From positions 1 to 35,223 of IMG/VR virus record IMGVR_UViG_3300023181_000060: DNA of 35,223 nt; one strand, 5' to 3'. The DNA is from a virus. Positions 22,796-30,168 of the stretch are shown piece by piece (positions within the stretch are counted from its first letter, which is position 1; every line of letters begins with the position of its first letter). The notes beneath the pieces were generated by a model. It was not told where the DNA came from. It saw only the letters and a list, made by a program, of their open reading frames with translations, and did no database searches. Made by a program: the position numbers and the translations under genes.

Positions 22796-24473
22796 CAGCG
22801 AAGTCGCCCGCGAAATGTCTTTTTACGATAAAGATACTAAGAAAGCGATTATTGATAAAGTTAAACTGATGGCAAATACGCCGTCCGAGACACCCGAAAT
22901 GGTGATCGATAGCCTTGACACTTCCTGGGCGTCAACCATTGCTGCACAACTCTATCTTGCTATGTACCGTGCTGACCTCAAGGCAGTTAATATTATCCTC
23001 GATCGTATTGACGGTAAACAGGTGCGAGAAATTGAGGTCCAGACAACACCTATTGAAGTTCGTACAGTAAAAGCTTCCGAAGCAAAAAACCTTCCTGATG
23101 GCGATGTCGTTCAGGTTGCTGGAGAAATGTTACTTCGTGATTACCAAGTGCCGGTTCTTCAAGCCTTCGATGACGGAATCAAACGTTTTTGTATCGTTCA
23201 GACGCGTCGTTCTGGTAAAACGTGGCTTCACTGGCGACTGATGATTCGTGAAGCGATCAAGAAAAAGGCCAACTACCTCTATGTTTTCAACTCCGAAAAG
23301 CAACTAAAAGAGTCAATTTGGGAAGCGATCGACAACAACGGGGTCAACCTGATCGACTACGTGCCGAAAGAACTTGTCGCGAGCATTGAGCAAGGTGATT
23401 TCCGTATTACACTGAAAAATGGCAGTACGATCCGTCTCATGCTTGGTTCAAAGCCAGACAACCTTCGTGGTGCTAACCCTTACGGAATTATCCTCGACGA
23501 GTACGGTACTCTTGACCCAACTACAATTCAAGTCTTGACACCTATCCTATCAGCTAACAAAGGTTGGCTGGTCGTTACTGGTACGCCGCGAGGTGACAAC
23601 CACTTCAAGAAGCTGTACGACAGCGCCGAACAAGACCCTCGCTGGTACACCCACACCGTCAACGCCCTCCAGTCTGGCCTATTTACGACAGAAGAGCTTG
23701 CTCAAATTCGCCAAGAGAGTATCGACTTCTTTGGTAATGAAGCGTTCTTCCAACAGGAATATATGAACAGTTGGATTAGTCCAAACTCCGGAAGTGTCTT
23801 CGGTGAGCTTACTAATATAATGATTAATAAAGGTCACTTTAAATCTGTTAAATACGACAAAGACCTTCCGGTATATGCGACTTGGGACATTGGTAACGCC
23901 GACCACACTGTCATTATCTTCTTCCAGATTGATAAACTCCAAGACATTAAGGTCATTGATTTCATTGAGGCGAGTCGTGTTAATGGAGGTGTTGAGTACT
24001 TCGTTCAAGAGATTGCGAAGAAGCAATACGCCATTCAGCAGCACTTCTTGCCGTTCGACGCTGAATACCACAAAGGCGCGCGCAACGAAACCTATGTCGG
24101 TGAGTTGAAAAAGCTCGGTGTTCGTAACTTTAAAGTGCTGAAGCGGGTTAATGAAACAGCTGATAAGTTGAACTTCCTCCGTACAGAGTTCAAGCGACTC
24201 TATATCGACAATCACCTCGATCGCCTTATTGAGTGTCTTCGTGGAATGGAATACGAGTGGAACGCTGCGAAACAGACGTGGTCAACCAAACCAACTCACA
24301 AGGGCGGATACAGCGACGTTGTGGACGCACTTTGTTATATGGCGCAAGCAAGTCGTGAGATCGATGGTGCGAACAAAAAGCCTTATAGCGGGAGCAAGAT
24401 TGGCCGTGTCCGAACGACGCCAGGGCTTTACGGCTTTGGCAGTCGTGGCGGCGGTGGAGGGTATACGTTCTAA
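22782..24473 (+). CDS. terL: Terminase large subunit, 563 aa
   Basis: ATP-driven DNA packaging motor and nuclease. Start ATG at 22782 with GGAGGT about 9 bases upstream, preferred over TTG at 22776. Residues 1-90 contain a TerS-like segment (ADLKAVNIILDRIDG), then the ATPase with Walker A TRRSGKT (about 141-147), Walker B IILDEYGT (about 236), then the RNase H-like nuclease with WDIGNADHT (about 366) and catalytic D in SDVVDALCYM (about 512). The Gly-rich end (GSRGGGGGYTF) probably contacts the portal. It lies in the replication operon, far from portal and capsid. Confidence 0.95.
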   Translation: MEQNSSEVAREMSFYDKDTKKAIIDKVKLMANTPSETPEMVIDSLDTSWASTIAAQLYLAMYRADLKAVNIILDRIDGKQVREIEVQTTPIEVRTVKASEAKNLPDGDVVQVAGEMLLRDYQVPVLQAFDDGIKRFCIVQTRRSGKTWLHWRLMIREAIKKKANYLYVFNSEKQLKESIWEAIDNNGVNLIDYVPKELVASIEQGDFRITLKNGSTIRLMLGSKPDNLRGANPYGIILDEYGTLDPTTIQVLTPILSANKGWLVVTGTPRGDNHFKKLYDSAEQDPRWYTHTVNALQSGLFTTEELAQIRQESIDFFGNEAFFQQEYMNSWISPNSGSVFGELTNIMINKGHFKSVKYDKDLPVYATWDIGNADHTVIIFFQIDKLQDIKVIDFIEASRVNGGVEYFVQEIAKKQYAIQQHFLPFDAEYHKGARNETYVGELKKLGVRNFKVLKRVNETADKLNFLRTEFKRLYIDNHLDRLIECLRGMEYEWNAAKQTWSTKPTHKGGYSDVVDALCYMAQASREIDGANKKPYSGSKIGRVRTTPGLYGFGSRGGGGGYTF

Positions 24474-24874
24474 TGGGTACTCGACTTGAGGAGATTTTGG
24501 CGAGAACACGGGATTTTGAGAAGCCAGTTGAACTGAAACCTGTGAAGCGACCGCTCCAAGAAATGGATATATATGACGTTCACGCTGTCATGCCGTTTGT
24601 AATGGACGCAATCGATACGCCAGACAACTACGACATCTGGATCGGTAAACAACTCTTGGTTGACTTGACGCCAATGCAGACATTGAGTGTTCTCAGGAAA
24701 GTAAAGGGACAGCTCATGCGCGAGGTGAATGAGGTTCAACAGGAGATTGATCGTATCGAGTTTTTAGAGTCACCGGCAGAACCATTTAGTGAGAACTCGT
24801 GGAAAAAGCCACTTCCCGCACCCTGGCAGCCACAATATTATGAATTGCAACCACGAATGGAGAGAAAGCGATGA
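24473..24874 (+). CDS. Hypothetical protein, 133 aa
   Basis: TAATG overlap with terL. MGTRLEEILARTRDFEKPVELKPVKRPLQE; a helical middle (TPMQTLSVLRKVKGQLMREVNEVQQEIDRIEFLE) forms a probable coiled coil, with a Pro/Trp/Tyr-rich end. Tied to packaging and nuclease genes; no family known to me. Confidence 0.75.
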   Translation: MGTRLEEILARTRDFEKPVELKPVKRPLQEMDIYDVHAVMPFVMDAIDTPDNYDIWIGKQLLVDLTPMQTLSVLRKVKGQLMREVNEVQQEIDRIEFLESPAEPFSENSWKKPLPAPWQPQYYELQPRMERKR

Positions 24875-25158
24875 AAGAATCTGATTTCGACAAAATAGTT
24901 GTAAAATACCTCAAATCTAAAGGTTGTCTCGTACTAAAGCTGACTCCTGGAGTGGCTGGAATACCTGTTGGTGTAAGCGACCGTGTGTTTTTTAAAGAAG
25001 GCTTCTATGGATTCTTTGAATTAAAGAAGAATGCCAAAGCGCCGTTCCGTCCGCTTCAGAAAGAATTCCTTGAAAAGATGGATAATTGGTCATATGCCAA
25101 AGCTATCTACCCCGAGAATTGGGAAGAAACTAGAAAAGAATTAGATTGTATGCTTTAA
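24871..25158 (+). CDS. VRR-NUC nuclease, 95 aa
   Basis: Short PD-(D/E)XK nuclease of the VRR-NUC type, usual length for phage. Catalytic residues: D37 (GVSDRVFF), E50-x-K52 (GFFELKK), and Q63 (RPLQKEFLEKM). Stand-alone phage VRR-NUC proteins cleave branched DNA such as Holliday junctions. It fits resolution of concatemers before packaging. ATGA overlap with the previous gene. Confidence 0.88.
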   Translation: MKESDFDKIVVKYLKSKGCLVLKLTPGVAGIPVGVSDRVFFKEGFYGFFELKKNAKAPFRPLQKEFLEKMDNWSYAKAIYPENWEETRKELDCML

Positions 25159-25163
25159 ATGCA

Positions 25164-25192
25164 TTGACATCTAGCATTAAGCAGAGTACAAT
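25164..25192 (+). promoter_or_regulatory. Strong internal promoter TTGACA-17-TACAAT
   Basis: Perfect -35 TTGACA (25164-25169), 17-base spacer, -10 TACAAT (25187-25192). It lies in the gap before the RecA-like gene and would start a second plus-strand transcript. Confidence 0.85.
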
Positions 25193-25228
25193 AAAACATA
25201 CCAATTAAATAAAAGGAGTGAACACCTA

Positions 25229-25885
25229 GTGGCAAAGATTATTATGATTATTGGGGACAGCGGAAGTGGCAAGACATATAGTCTTAAAACTCTCCCCGAA
25301 GGCAGTACAGCTGTGCTTACCGCGACAGGGAAGGAACTTAGTTTCGCCAATGACAACAAGCTTCCGCTTGCAAAAGCAGACTATGCTTTCTTGAAAGAGA
25401 ATATTCCAAAGATTAACAAACCAGTTGTCATTATTGATGACGCTAATTACTTGATGACGTTCGAGAACATGGAACGTTCAGAGGAGAGTGGTTATGGCAA
25501 GTTTACAGATATGGCGATCCACTTTTTTGAGTTGTTCGACCTTATTTCTAAAAAGCCTGGCGAGCAGATATTCTATATTATTGCTCACTCAAGTATCAAT
25601 GAAGAAACGAAGCGCCGCGAAATGAAGACGGTTGGTAAAATGCTATCTGAAAAGATCGTGCTAGAAGGACTCACTAACACAGTTCTTGAGTCGTCATACG
25701 ACCCTCTCGATGGTTATATCTTTACGACTCACCGTTCAGGTGTAGAGTCAGCAGCTAAGTCACCAGAAGGTATGTTCAAGGAGGATACTGTCAAGAATAA
25801 CCTTTTTGAAGTTGACGCAGCCGCACGTAAATTCTACGGCTACAAACCGCTTGAGACTAAAAAAGAAGCAAAGGGTGCTAAGTAA
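25229..25885 (+). CDS. RecA-like AAA ATPase (Sak4/AAA_24-like), 218 aa
   Basis: GTG start with AAGGAG upstream. Walker A GDSGSGKT (9-16), Walker B VVIIDDAN (about 67-74), sensor-like IIAHSSINEETKR, and TTHRSGVESAAKSPEGMF near the end. Residues match the phage nucleotide-binding proteins (AAA_24) that act as single-strand annealing or RecA-like factors. With the SSB-like and PD-(D/E)XK genes downstream it forms a recombination set. Confidence 0.88.
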   Translation: MAKIIMIIGDSGSGKTYSLKTLPEGSTAVLTATGKELSFANDNKLPLAKADYAFLKENIPKINKPVVIIDDANYLMTFENMERSEESGYGKFTDMAIHFFELFDLISKKPGEQIFYIIAHSSINEETKRREMKTVGKMLSEKIVLEGLTNTVLESSYDPLDGYIFTTHRSGVESAAKSPEGMFKEDTVKNNLFEVDAAARKFYGYKPLETKKEAKGAK

Positions 25886-26238
25886 TGGGTAAGGGAGCGC
25901 GACTACGCGCACTGAGGGCTAATGCACCTGTTGTTCAGCTTTCGGGTAAAGAAAAAGTTGAACCAACTATTAGCAACATGAAGAACCTTACTCGTATCAC
26001 GGCTAGTGAAGCGCCTGAAGGTAATCGTGCGCAGCGACGCGCCGCAGAACGTGCAGAACGGCACGAGGCAGCCCTTGAAGCGCAATACCCGACTAATCGT
26101 ACAATCTGGGGTCGTCAACGACGTCAGTTATTCCAACATCTTCGTGTAGCGAAGCGTGTTCTTGGTGAAGCAACAAGTATTAATAAAGCACGTGAGATCG
26201 ATTTTCGCGCTCGTCGTGCAACAATGGAGGTTAAATAA
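25885..26238 (+). CDS. Basic protein, 117 aa
   Basis: Very Arg- and Ala-rich, with a conserved-looking NRAQRRAAERAER helix and WGRQRRQLFQHLRVAKRVLGEAT. No zinc pairs. Such NRaqRRa segments occur in many phage DNA/RNA-binding or ribosomal-like small proteins. TAATG overlaps on both sides. Confidence 0.75.
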   Translation: MGKGARLRALRANAPVVQLSGKEKVEPTISNMKNLTRITASEAPEGNRAQRRAAERAERHEAALEAQYPTNRTIWGRQRRQLFQHLRVAKRVLGEATSINKAREIDFRARRATMEVK

Positions 26239-26600
26239 TGGCTATTTACCAAGAAGACGATGATCTCGACCTAGAGCGCGAGCTTGATCGAAATGAAGAT
26301 TCAATGAAAATGATGAGTGCTGATATGGAACGTATGTCTGACCGTAATCGTCACATCCGCAAAACCCTCCAAAAGAAGCAGCTTGATCCACTCGTGGCAA
26401 AAGCTATCGAGTTGGCAATTGACGGTGGACGTGTTCATGGCTTGAACGAAGGTCTGAATAAAAAAATTCAAAACTTGAATAAGCGCATTGAAATTCGTGA
26501 CGCCGAGATCGCACGGACAGATGATCGAGACATCTGGAAGGCTCGCGCTGAAGCGGCCGAAGCAACGATTGAGCGTAGCAAGAAAAGGAAACGACGATAA
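26238..26600 (+). CDS. Coiled-coil protein, 120 aa
   Basis: Acidic N-terminus (MAIYQEDDDLDLERELDRNED), then near-continuous heptads (SMKMMSADMERMSDRN, GLNKKIQNLNKRIEIRDAEIAR) and a basic tail (RSKKRKRR). Probably an oligomeric helper; unknown function. TAATG overlap on both sides. Confidence 0.75.
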   Translation: MAIYQEDDDLDLERELDRNEDSMKMMSADMERMSDRNRHIRKTLQKKQLDPLVAKAIELAIDGGRVHGLNEGLNKKIQNLNKRIEIRDAEIARTDDRDIWKARAEAAEATIERSKKRKRR

Positions 26601-26713
26601 TGCGTCGTCTTCGCACAAAACTAGGCAACTGGCTTTTCATCAAAGCCCGAAACGATCGTCACTGGTTGTTCAAAGTTGCCGCTTTCGTATCACCAAATAA
26701 GAGGAGAAAATAA
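26600..26713 (+). CDS. Small basic protein, 37 aa
   Basis: MRRLRTKLGNWLFIKARNDRHWLFKVAAFVSP...: basic amphipathic helix with Trp/Phe. Starts in a TAATG overlap and ends in another with the OmpR-type gene; the 3' end GAGGAGAAAATA also supplies the ribosome site of that gene. Confidence 0.55.
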   Translation: MRRLRTKLGNWLFIKARNDRHWLFKVAAFVSPNKRRK

Positions 26714-26988
26714 TGCTTACACTAGATAAAGACAATTTCTATGCAGTAGTCGACGGTAAGAATATCCCTCTTACAAAAAGGGAGTGGGAAATTCTATCCT
26801 ACTTAGCAGAGAATGAACATAGGGTGGTAAGCAAGCAACAATTGCTTGACATCATCTGGGACGATCCTGTGTTTGAGAATACGGTCGAAGTGTACGTTAA
26901 ATACATTCGCACAAAGATCGGCCCTCAGTACATCACCACTCGTCGAGGATTCGGCTACAAGATCAACCTATCTGGAGAAATTACATAA
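26713..26988 (+). CDS. Stand-alone OmpR/PhoB-type DNA-binding protein, 91 aa
   Basis: A complete OmpR-type winged helix with no receiver domain: PLTKREWEILSYLAENEHRVVSKQQLLDIIWDD, the recognition helix FENTVEVYVKYIRTKIG, and wing TTRRGFGYKI. In cellular proteins this fold follows a phosphorylated receiver; here it is free. Likely a transcription regulator, on phage or host promoters. Coupled to the phosphatase-like gene by TAATG. Confidence 0.9.
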   Translation: MLTLDKDNFYAVVDGKNIPLTKREWEILSYLAENEHRVVSKQQLLDIIWDDPVFENTVEVYVKYIRTKIGPQYITTRRGFGYKINLSGEIT

Positions 26989-27290
26989 TGAAGATTCTCG
27001 TAGTCTGTGATGAAGGCAATAACCGAAGCGTTATGGTCGCTCATCAGATCAAGTATTGGGGTCACGATGTCATTGCGGCTGGTGTAAAGCGCAACTCACC
27101 CGAGACGATCGAAATGCTGAGTGAGTGGGCTGATCGGATAATCACCACCGAAGCCGGTCAGCTCGAGGGTCCAAAAGTTCAATTATGGGACATTGGACCA
27201 GATGAGTACCCACGTCCATTTAATAAAGAGCTTTTATCAATCGTTCGCGGTATGATGGAAGAACATAAATCAGAATATAAGGAGGCATAA
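26988..27290 (+). CDS. Low-molecular-weight phosphatase-like protein, 100 aa
   Basis: N-terminus MKILVVCDEGNNRSVMVAHQIK has the C-x5-R-S loop (C7, R13, S14) of LMW tyrosine/arginine phosphatases, then SPETIEMLSEWADRIIT as in phage members. A later WDIGPDEYP may carry the acid Asp. At 100 aa it is shorter than the usual ~150, and the loop sequence differs from the common CxGNxCRS, so activity is uncertain. TAATG overlap with the OmpR-type gene. Confidence 0.8.
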   Translation: MKILVVCDEGNNRSVMVAHQIKYWGHDVIAAGVKRNSPETIEMLSEWADRIITTEAGQLEGPKVQLWDIGPDEYPRPFNKELLSIVRGMMEEHKSEYKEA

Positions 27291-27291
27291 T

Positions 27292-27873
27292 ATGTCAGAT
27301 CAAGCGCCAAACATCAAGGACATCATCAATAACACTAAGAACTTCGATAAGCCATACGCGACACCGATTCCAGAAGGAATCCACGAAGTTGAAGTTATCT
27401 CATTCGTAGAGGGTGAAAGCAAAGACAATAAGTACAAAATGATTACACTGACCGTTCAGGACGTCAGTGACCGCCAAGCTCGTATCACCCAGATGCTCGA
27501 AATCCAGTGGATTGAAGGTACTCTCCGTCTTATCAAGGGTCTTTATACCCACAACGCTGAAGATAAAGAAGCTGCTAAAGAAAAGATCAATAAGTTCTTC
27601 GATGGTGCAAAGGATGAAGCTGATCTTCAAAAGAAGTGTGTTGAAATTCTTGAGAAGCTTATTGAAAAGGGTTGTATGGCTTGGCTTCGTGTTGAAAAAG
27701 AGAACGAATCTGACCAGTATCCTGATCGTGTTGTTACTGCCTACGAGCCACAGTATCGATGGAAGACTGTTGAAAAGACAGAAACTACTGATACTGCGGA
27801 GAGTGTCCTTGCGAGTGGCAAAGCCACCGACGAAGGTACAGATGACGTTGATCCAGGTCTGTTTGATAAGTAA
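27292..27873 (+). CDS. Putative ssDNA-binding protein, 193 aa
   Basis: Strong AAGGAGG ribosome site. Beta-rich region PEGIHEVEVISFVEGESKDNKYKMITLTVQDVSDRQARITQML resembles the OB-type DUF669/SSB-like proteins that follow Sak4-type ATPases. The C-terminus is acidic and ends DDVDPGLFDK, like SSB acidic tips that recruit partners. Call is by fold pattern and neighbours. Confidence 0.65.
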   Translation: MSDQAPNIKDIINNTKNFDKPYATPIPEGIHEVEVISFVEGESKDNKYKMITLTVQDVSDRQARITQMLEIQWIEGTLRLIKGLYTHNAEDKEAAKEKINKFFDGAKDEADLQKKCVEILEKLIEKGCMAWLRVEKENESDQYPDRVVTAYEPQYRWKTVEKTETTDTAESVLASGKATDEGTDDVDPGLFDK

Positions 27874-28439
27874 TGCAACCGCACAGAGAGCTATATCGTA
27901 GCCTCGTACCGGATGATGCTTACATCATCAGCTTCTCTAACCTGCTGTCGTGCGTAACGCCGACAGCGGCGAAGAGGATCGCTAAAGAGATTTACTATAA
28001 TATCGGTGGCAATATCGAAACGGCAGCAATGAAGCGCGGTACAGCTGCTCACGCTATCAAAGAAGCTGAGATCAGTGATGATTGGGTTAACGAGCTACGC
28101 CTAGCGTACAAAATGTTCGACGGGTATTATCTCACCGGTACGTTGGATCGTTATTACAATAAGTTGCGTATGATCGAGGACTTTAAGACGACAACTAGCA
28201 ATCCATCTGCCTACCTAAAAACCATGCAAATCGAAACATACAGTTTCTTAGCGATGAACAATGATTTAGTGGTTGAGCATGGATGTTATACCACCATAAA
28301 TGAGAAGGGTGAGACACTACTATCAGCGCCGGTAAAAATCAACGCTGCTACCGCTGTGAACTGCTATGGCTCATTCATTCTACCAAGGTTCAATATGATT
28401 AAAAACGAAATAGAAAGGTTGAAGAATCAATATGTCTGA
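27873..28439 (+). CDS. PD-(D/E)XK nuclease (RecB/Cas4-like), 188 aa
   Basis: Motifs: GTAAHAIKE (His, about 57-65), GTLDRYY (D about 92), IEDFKTTT (E/D-x-K, about 100-107), and QIETYSFL (Q, motif III). Typical of phage RecB-like exonucleases. No Fe-S Cys cluster. Works with the ATPase and SSB-like proteins in recombination. TAATG start; 8-base overlap with the next gene. Confidence 0.85.
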   Translation: MQPHRELYRSLVPDDAYIISFSNLLSCVTPTAAKRIAKEIYYNIGGNIETAAMKRGTAAHAIKEAEISDDWVNELRLAYKMFDGYYLTGTLDRYYNKLRMIEDFKTTTSNPSAYLKTMQIETYSFLAMNNDLVVEHGCYTTINEKGETLLSAPVKINAATAVNCYGSFILPRFNMIKNEIERLKNQYV

Positions 28440-28971
28440 AATCGAAATTACAAACGATATCGCGGTGTTTAAAGCACCTCTTGCTATCAATAACCTAGAT
28501 GACTTCCAAGCTGCTAGCAATGAAGTTGATCGACTCAAAACAATATTAAAGGACCTAGAAAAAGACGAAAAGTCATTGACTGCTCCACTTAATGAATCTC
28601 TAAAAAATATTCGTGCTAAATACAAACCAGCTAAAGAGCAATTGACGAGCAGTATCGCGAAAGGCCGATCAGCCTTAAACGAGTTCAAACGTCTCGAAGA
28701 CGAGAAGCGTGTTGCGGACGCTGCTGCGCTCGAGGAGCTTGCGAGCGAGGGCGCTAGCATGGCTGAACTTATCAGCGTTGTCGACGAAGCACCGTCACTC
28801 GGTGGACGCCTCACGACCATTGTTGAAGCTAACTTCGATGAACTGACACCTGAATACAAATCTGACCTCCTCAAACGAGTGTGGGATGCTGCTATGGTGG
28901 TCGTTCGTAAGGATGTCGCAGCCGGACGTGTTGAAGCTGGTGTGACTGTTCGCAAAGAAAAAGTGCTTTAG
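28432..28971 (+). CDS. Coiled-coil recombination-module protein, 179 aa
   Basis: Helical throughout: NNLDDFQAASNEVDRLKTILKDLEKDEKSLTAPLNESLKNIRAKYKPAKEQL, followed by Ala/Glu-rich helices. This layout occurs in phage proteins encoded beside RecB-like exonucleases. No catalytic motif. Function not known. Confidence 0.75.
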   Translation: MSEIEITNDIAVFKAPLAINNLDDFQAASNEVDRLKTILKDLEKDEKSLTAPLNESLKNIRAKYKPAKEQLTSSIAKGRSALNEFKRLEDEKRVADAAALEELASEGASMAELISVVDEAPSLGGRLTTIVEANFDELTPEYKSDLLKRVWDAAMVVVRKDVAAGRVEAGVTVRKEKVL

Positions 28972-28985
28972 CACTCGATAAGGGT

Positions 28986-28991
28986 TATAAT
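28986..28991 (+). promoter_or_regulatory. -10 box TATAAT before the membrane-protein gene
   Basis: Perfect TATAAT followed by AAAA, as at 22535 and 25187. A small hairpin AGTGC-TTTA-GCACT lies 10-25 bases upstream, across the stop of the previous gene. No clear -35. Confidence 0.4.
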
Positions 28992-29017
28992 AAAAGGGTA
29001 AATAAGGAAGGATCTAT

Positions 29018-29212
29018 ATGTTAGAAAACTTTGGAAACCGTGTCGTATCAAGCCTTTTAGTAGCCGTAATTGTGTTCGTAGTCGCCGCGCTGATCTTCTG
29101 GGTCATTACCCTGTTGGCCGGTGTGCTTCCGTTCAACTGGATTGCAATTTCAATCGCAGTTGGCGTTCTGTCTGGAATAGGTTATTTCTGTTCAAGAAAA
29201 GTCCTATTCTAG
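29018..29212 (+). CDS. Small membrane protein, 64 aa
   Basis: MLENFGNRVVSSLLVAVIVFVVAALIFWVITLLAG..., with two transmembrane segments (about 10-35 and 39-57). AAGGAAGG 8 bases upstream. Last plus-strand gene before the convergent terminator. Possible membrane effector; a holin role is less likely because the holins appear to be on the minus strand. Confidence 0.7.
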   Translation: MLENFGNRVVSSLLVAVIVFVVAALIFWVITLLAGVLPFNWIAISIAVGVLSGIGYFCSRKVLF

Positions 29213-29252
29213 TAAAATAAGTAAGGCGTAATGCCAATTTCCTGCTTGTGAT

Positions 29253-29289
29253 GAAACAAAAGACCTCCGTATTAAGCGGAGGTTGTTTC
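29253..29289. terminator. Bidirectional terminator between convergent units
   Basis: ACCTCCG (29263-29269) and CGGAGGT (29277-29283), with outer GAAACA/TGTTTC pairing. The plus strand ends in TTGTTTCTTT and the minus strand in TTTTGTTTC. It separates the early plus-strand operon from the late minus-strand block. The stop codon of the 98-aa minus gene (29272) lies in its loop. Confidence 0.85.
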
Positions 29290-29568
29290 TTTATAGAAGG
29301 CACTAAGTATGGTGACTCTTCCAAGACGAGCAGCACACTCGAAGGTAATGCGATCAGTGATTAGTTTCGCCTCGGTTTGACCGCGCTCGCTACGTAAAGG
29401 GTTGGTACATTCTTCGGCCCAGAAGTGACCAAGTGCTTGTAGGTGTGTCAGTGAGTATTTCTTATCGTCTGCGTATTCAACTGATCTCAGCAACTCAAAG
29501 TACCCATTGGCCAAGTTATCTTCTGGTCGCGCTTGTCTCTCAACTTCGTAGTTTTTATCTTTGCTCAT
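29272..29568 (-). CDS. Hypothetical protein, 98 aa
   Basis: MSKDKNYEVERQARPEDNLANGYFELLRSVEYADDKK..., mostly helical and charged. AGGAGA-type site upstream; ATGA overlap with the 113-aa gene. Last gene of the minus block, ending inside the terminator. Unknown function. Confidence 0.7.
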   Translation of the reverse strand: MSKDKNYEVERQARPEDNLANGYFELLRSVEYADDKKYSLTHLQALGHFWAEECTNPLRSERGQTEAKLITDRITFECAARLGRVTILSAFYKETTSA

Positions 29569-29906
29569 AGATGGGTTCTCCTCAATGCTTCAGTTCCGAG
29601 TATCAGGAATGGCAGTTGCAAAGCCAGGTGTTCGCCAAGAGGCTCGTCAAAAAACTCGTCTGACAAGCTTTTCGCTGCGTCTAGTGACTTATATCGGCGG
29701 GGCAGTCCACTTAAGTGACTCAAAGCAAAACGTGCCACAGACGCGCTAGGAACGCGCATTGCTGGCACATTTGCATGAAGATCGTTATGAATTTCGATAG
29801 GTAATACTATCTGTGTACGCTCATTGTTGCGCAACTGACTGCTGAGACGATAGGAGAGCATATCACGGCGAGCATAAAACTCGTGGTGATTGTTCTCCCG
29901 TAACAT
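29565..29906 (-). CDS. Hypothetical protein, 113 aa
   Basis: MLRENNHHEFYARRDMLSYRLSSQLRNNERTQIVLPIEIHNDLHANVPAMRVPSASVARFALSHL. Basic, helical; no recognised motif. TAATG at the start with the 57-aa gene, ATGA at the end. Confidence 0.7.
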   Translation of the reverse strand: MLRENNHHEFYARRDMLSYRLSSQLRNNERTQIVLPIEIHNDLHANVPAMRVPSASVARFALSHLSGLPRRYKSLDAAKSLSDEFFDEPLGEHLALQLPFLILGTEALRRTHL

Positions 29907-30079
29907 TAGTTTTCTACCACTTCAACAGGTCGTGTCCACGCTTGATCGACGTGGGAAGGGTTGTCATATTCATACAGTGAAGCATCAACTAAACCAAGAG
30001 CGCCAAGAAGACGAGCGGTTAACTCCGTGTCTTTTTGGATCTCAGATACTCTTTCAGCTTGGTTCGGTATTTGTTCCAT
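29906..30079 (-). CDS. Small acidic protein, 57 aa
   Basis: MEQIPNQAERVSEIQKDTELTARLLGALGL...; a weak AGG site lies about 10 bases upstream. Ends in a TAATG overlap with the 113-aa gene. It overlaps the 49-aa frame out of phase by 61 bases; both may be translated. Confidence 0.6.
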   Translation of the reverse strand: MEQIPNQAERVSEIQKDTELTARLLGALGLVDASLYEYDNPSHVDQAWTRPVEVVEN

Positions 30080-30168
30080 AATTGTACAACCTTTGGCTTT
30101 CTATTTTCGCGAGCTTGATTTATGAGCTTTTGGAGTGACTTGCTTATTCTAAAAGGGTCGTTACTCAC
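30019..30168 (-). CDS. Small basic protein, 49 aa
   Basis: GTG start in a TAGTG overlap with the lysin stop. About 30% Lys/Arg (SLQKLINQARENRKPK, YRTKLKEYLRSKKTRS), one or two amphipathic helices. No ribosome site other than coupling. Fills an otherwise empty gap. Confidence 0.5.
   Translation of the reverse strand: MSNDPFRISKSLQKLINQARENRKPKVVQLWNKYRTKLKEYLRSKKTRS

Noticed and set aside
24479-24739. Frame opposite terL and the 133-aa gene
   Set aside because: Antisense shadow; plus-strand genes there are coupled and have recognised motifs.
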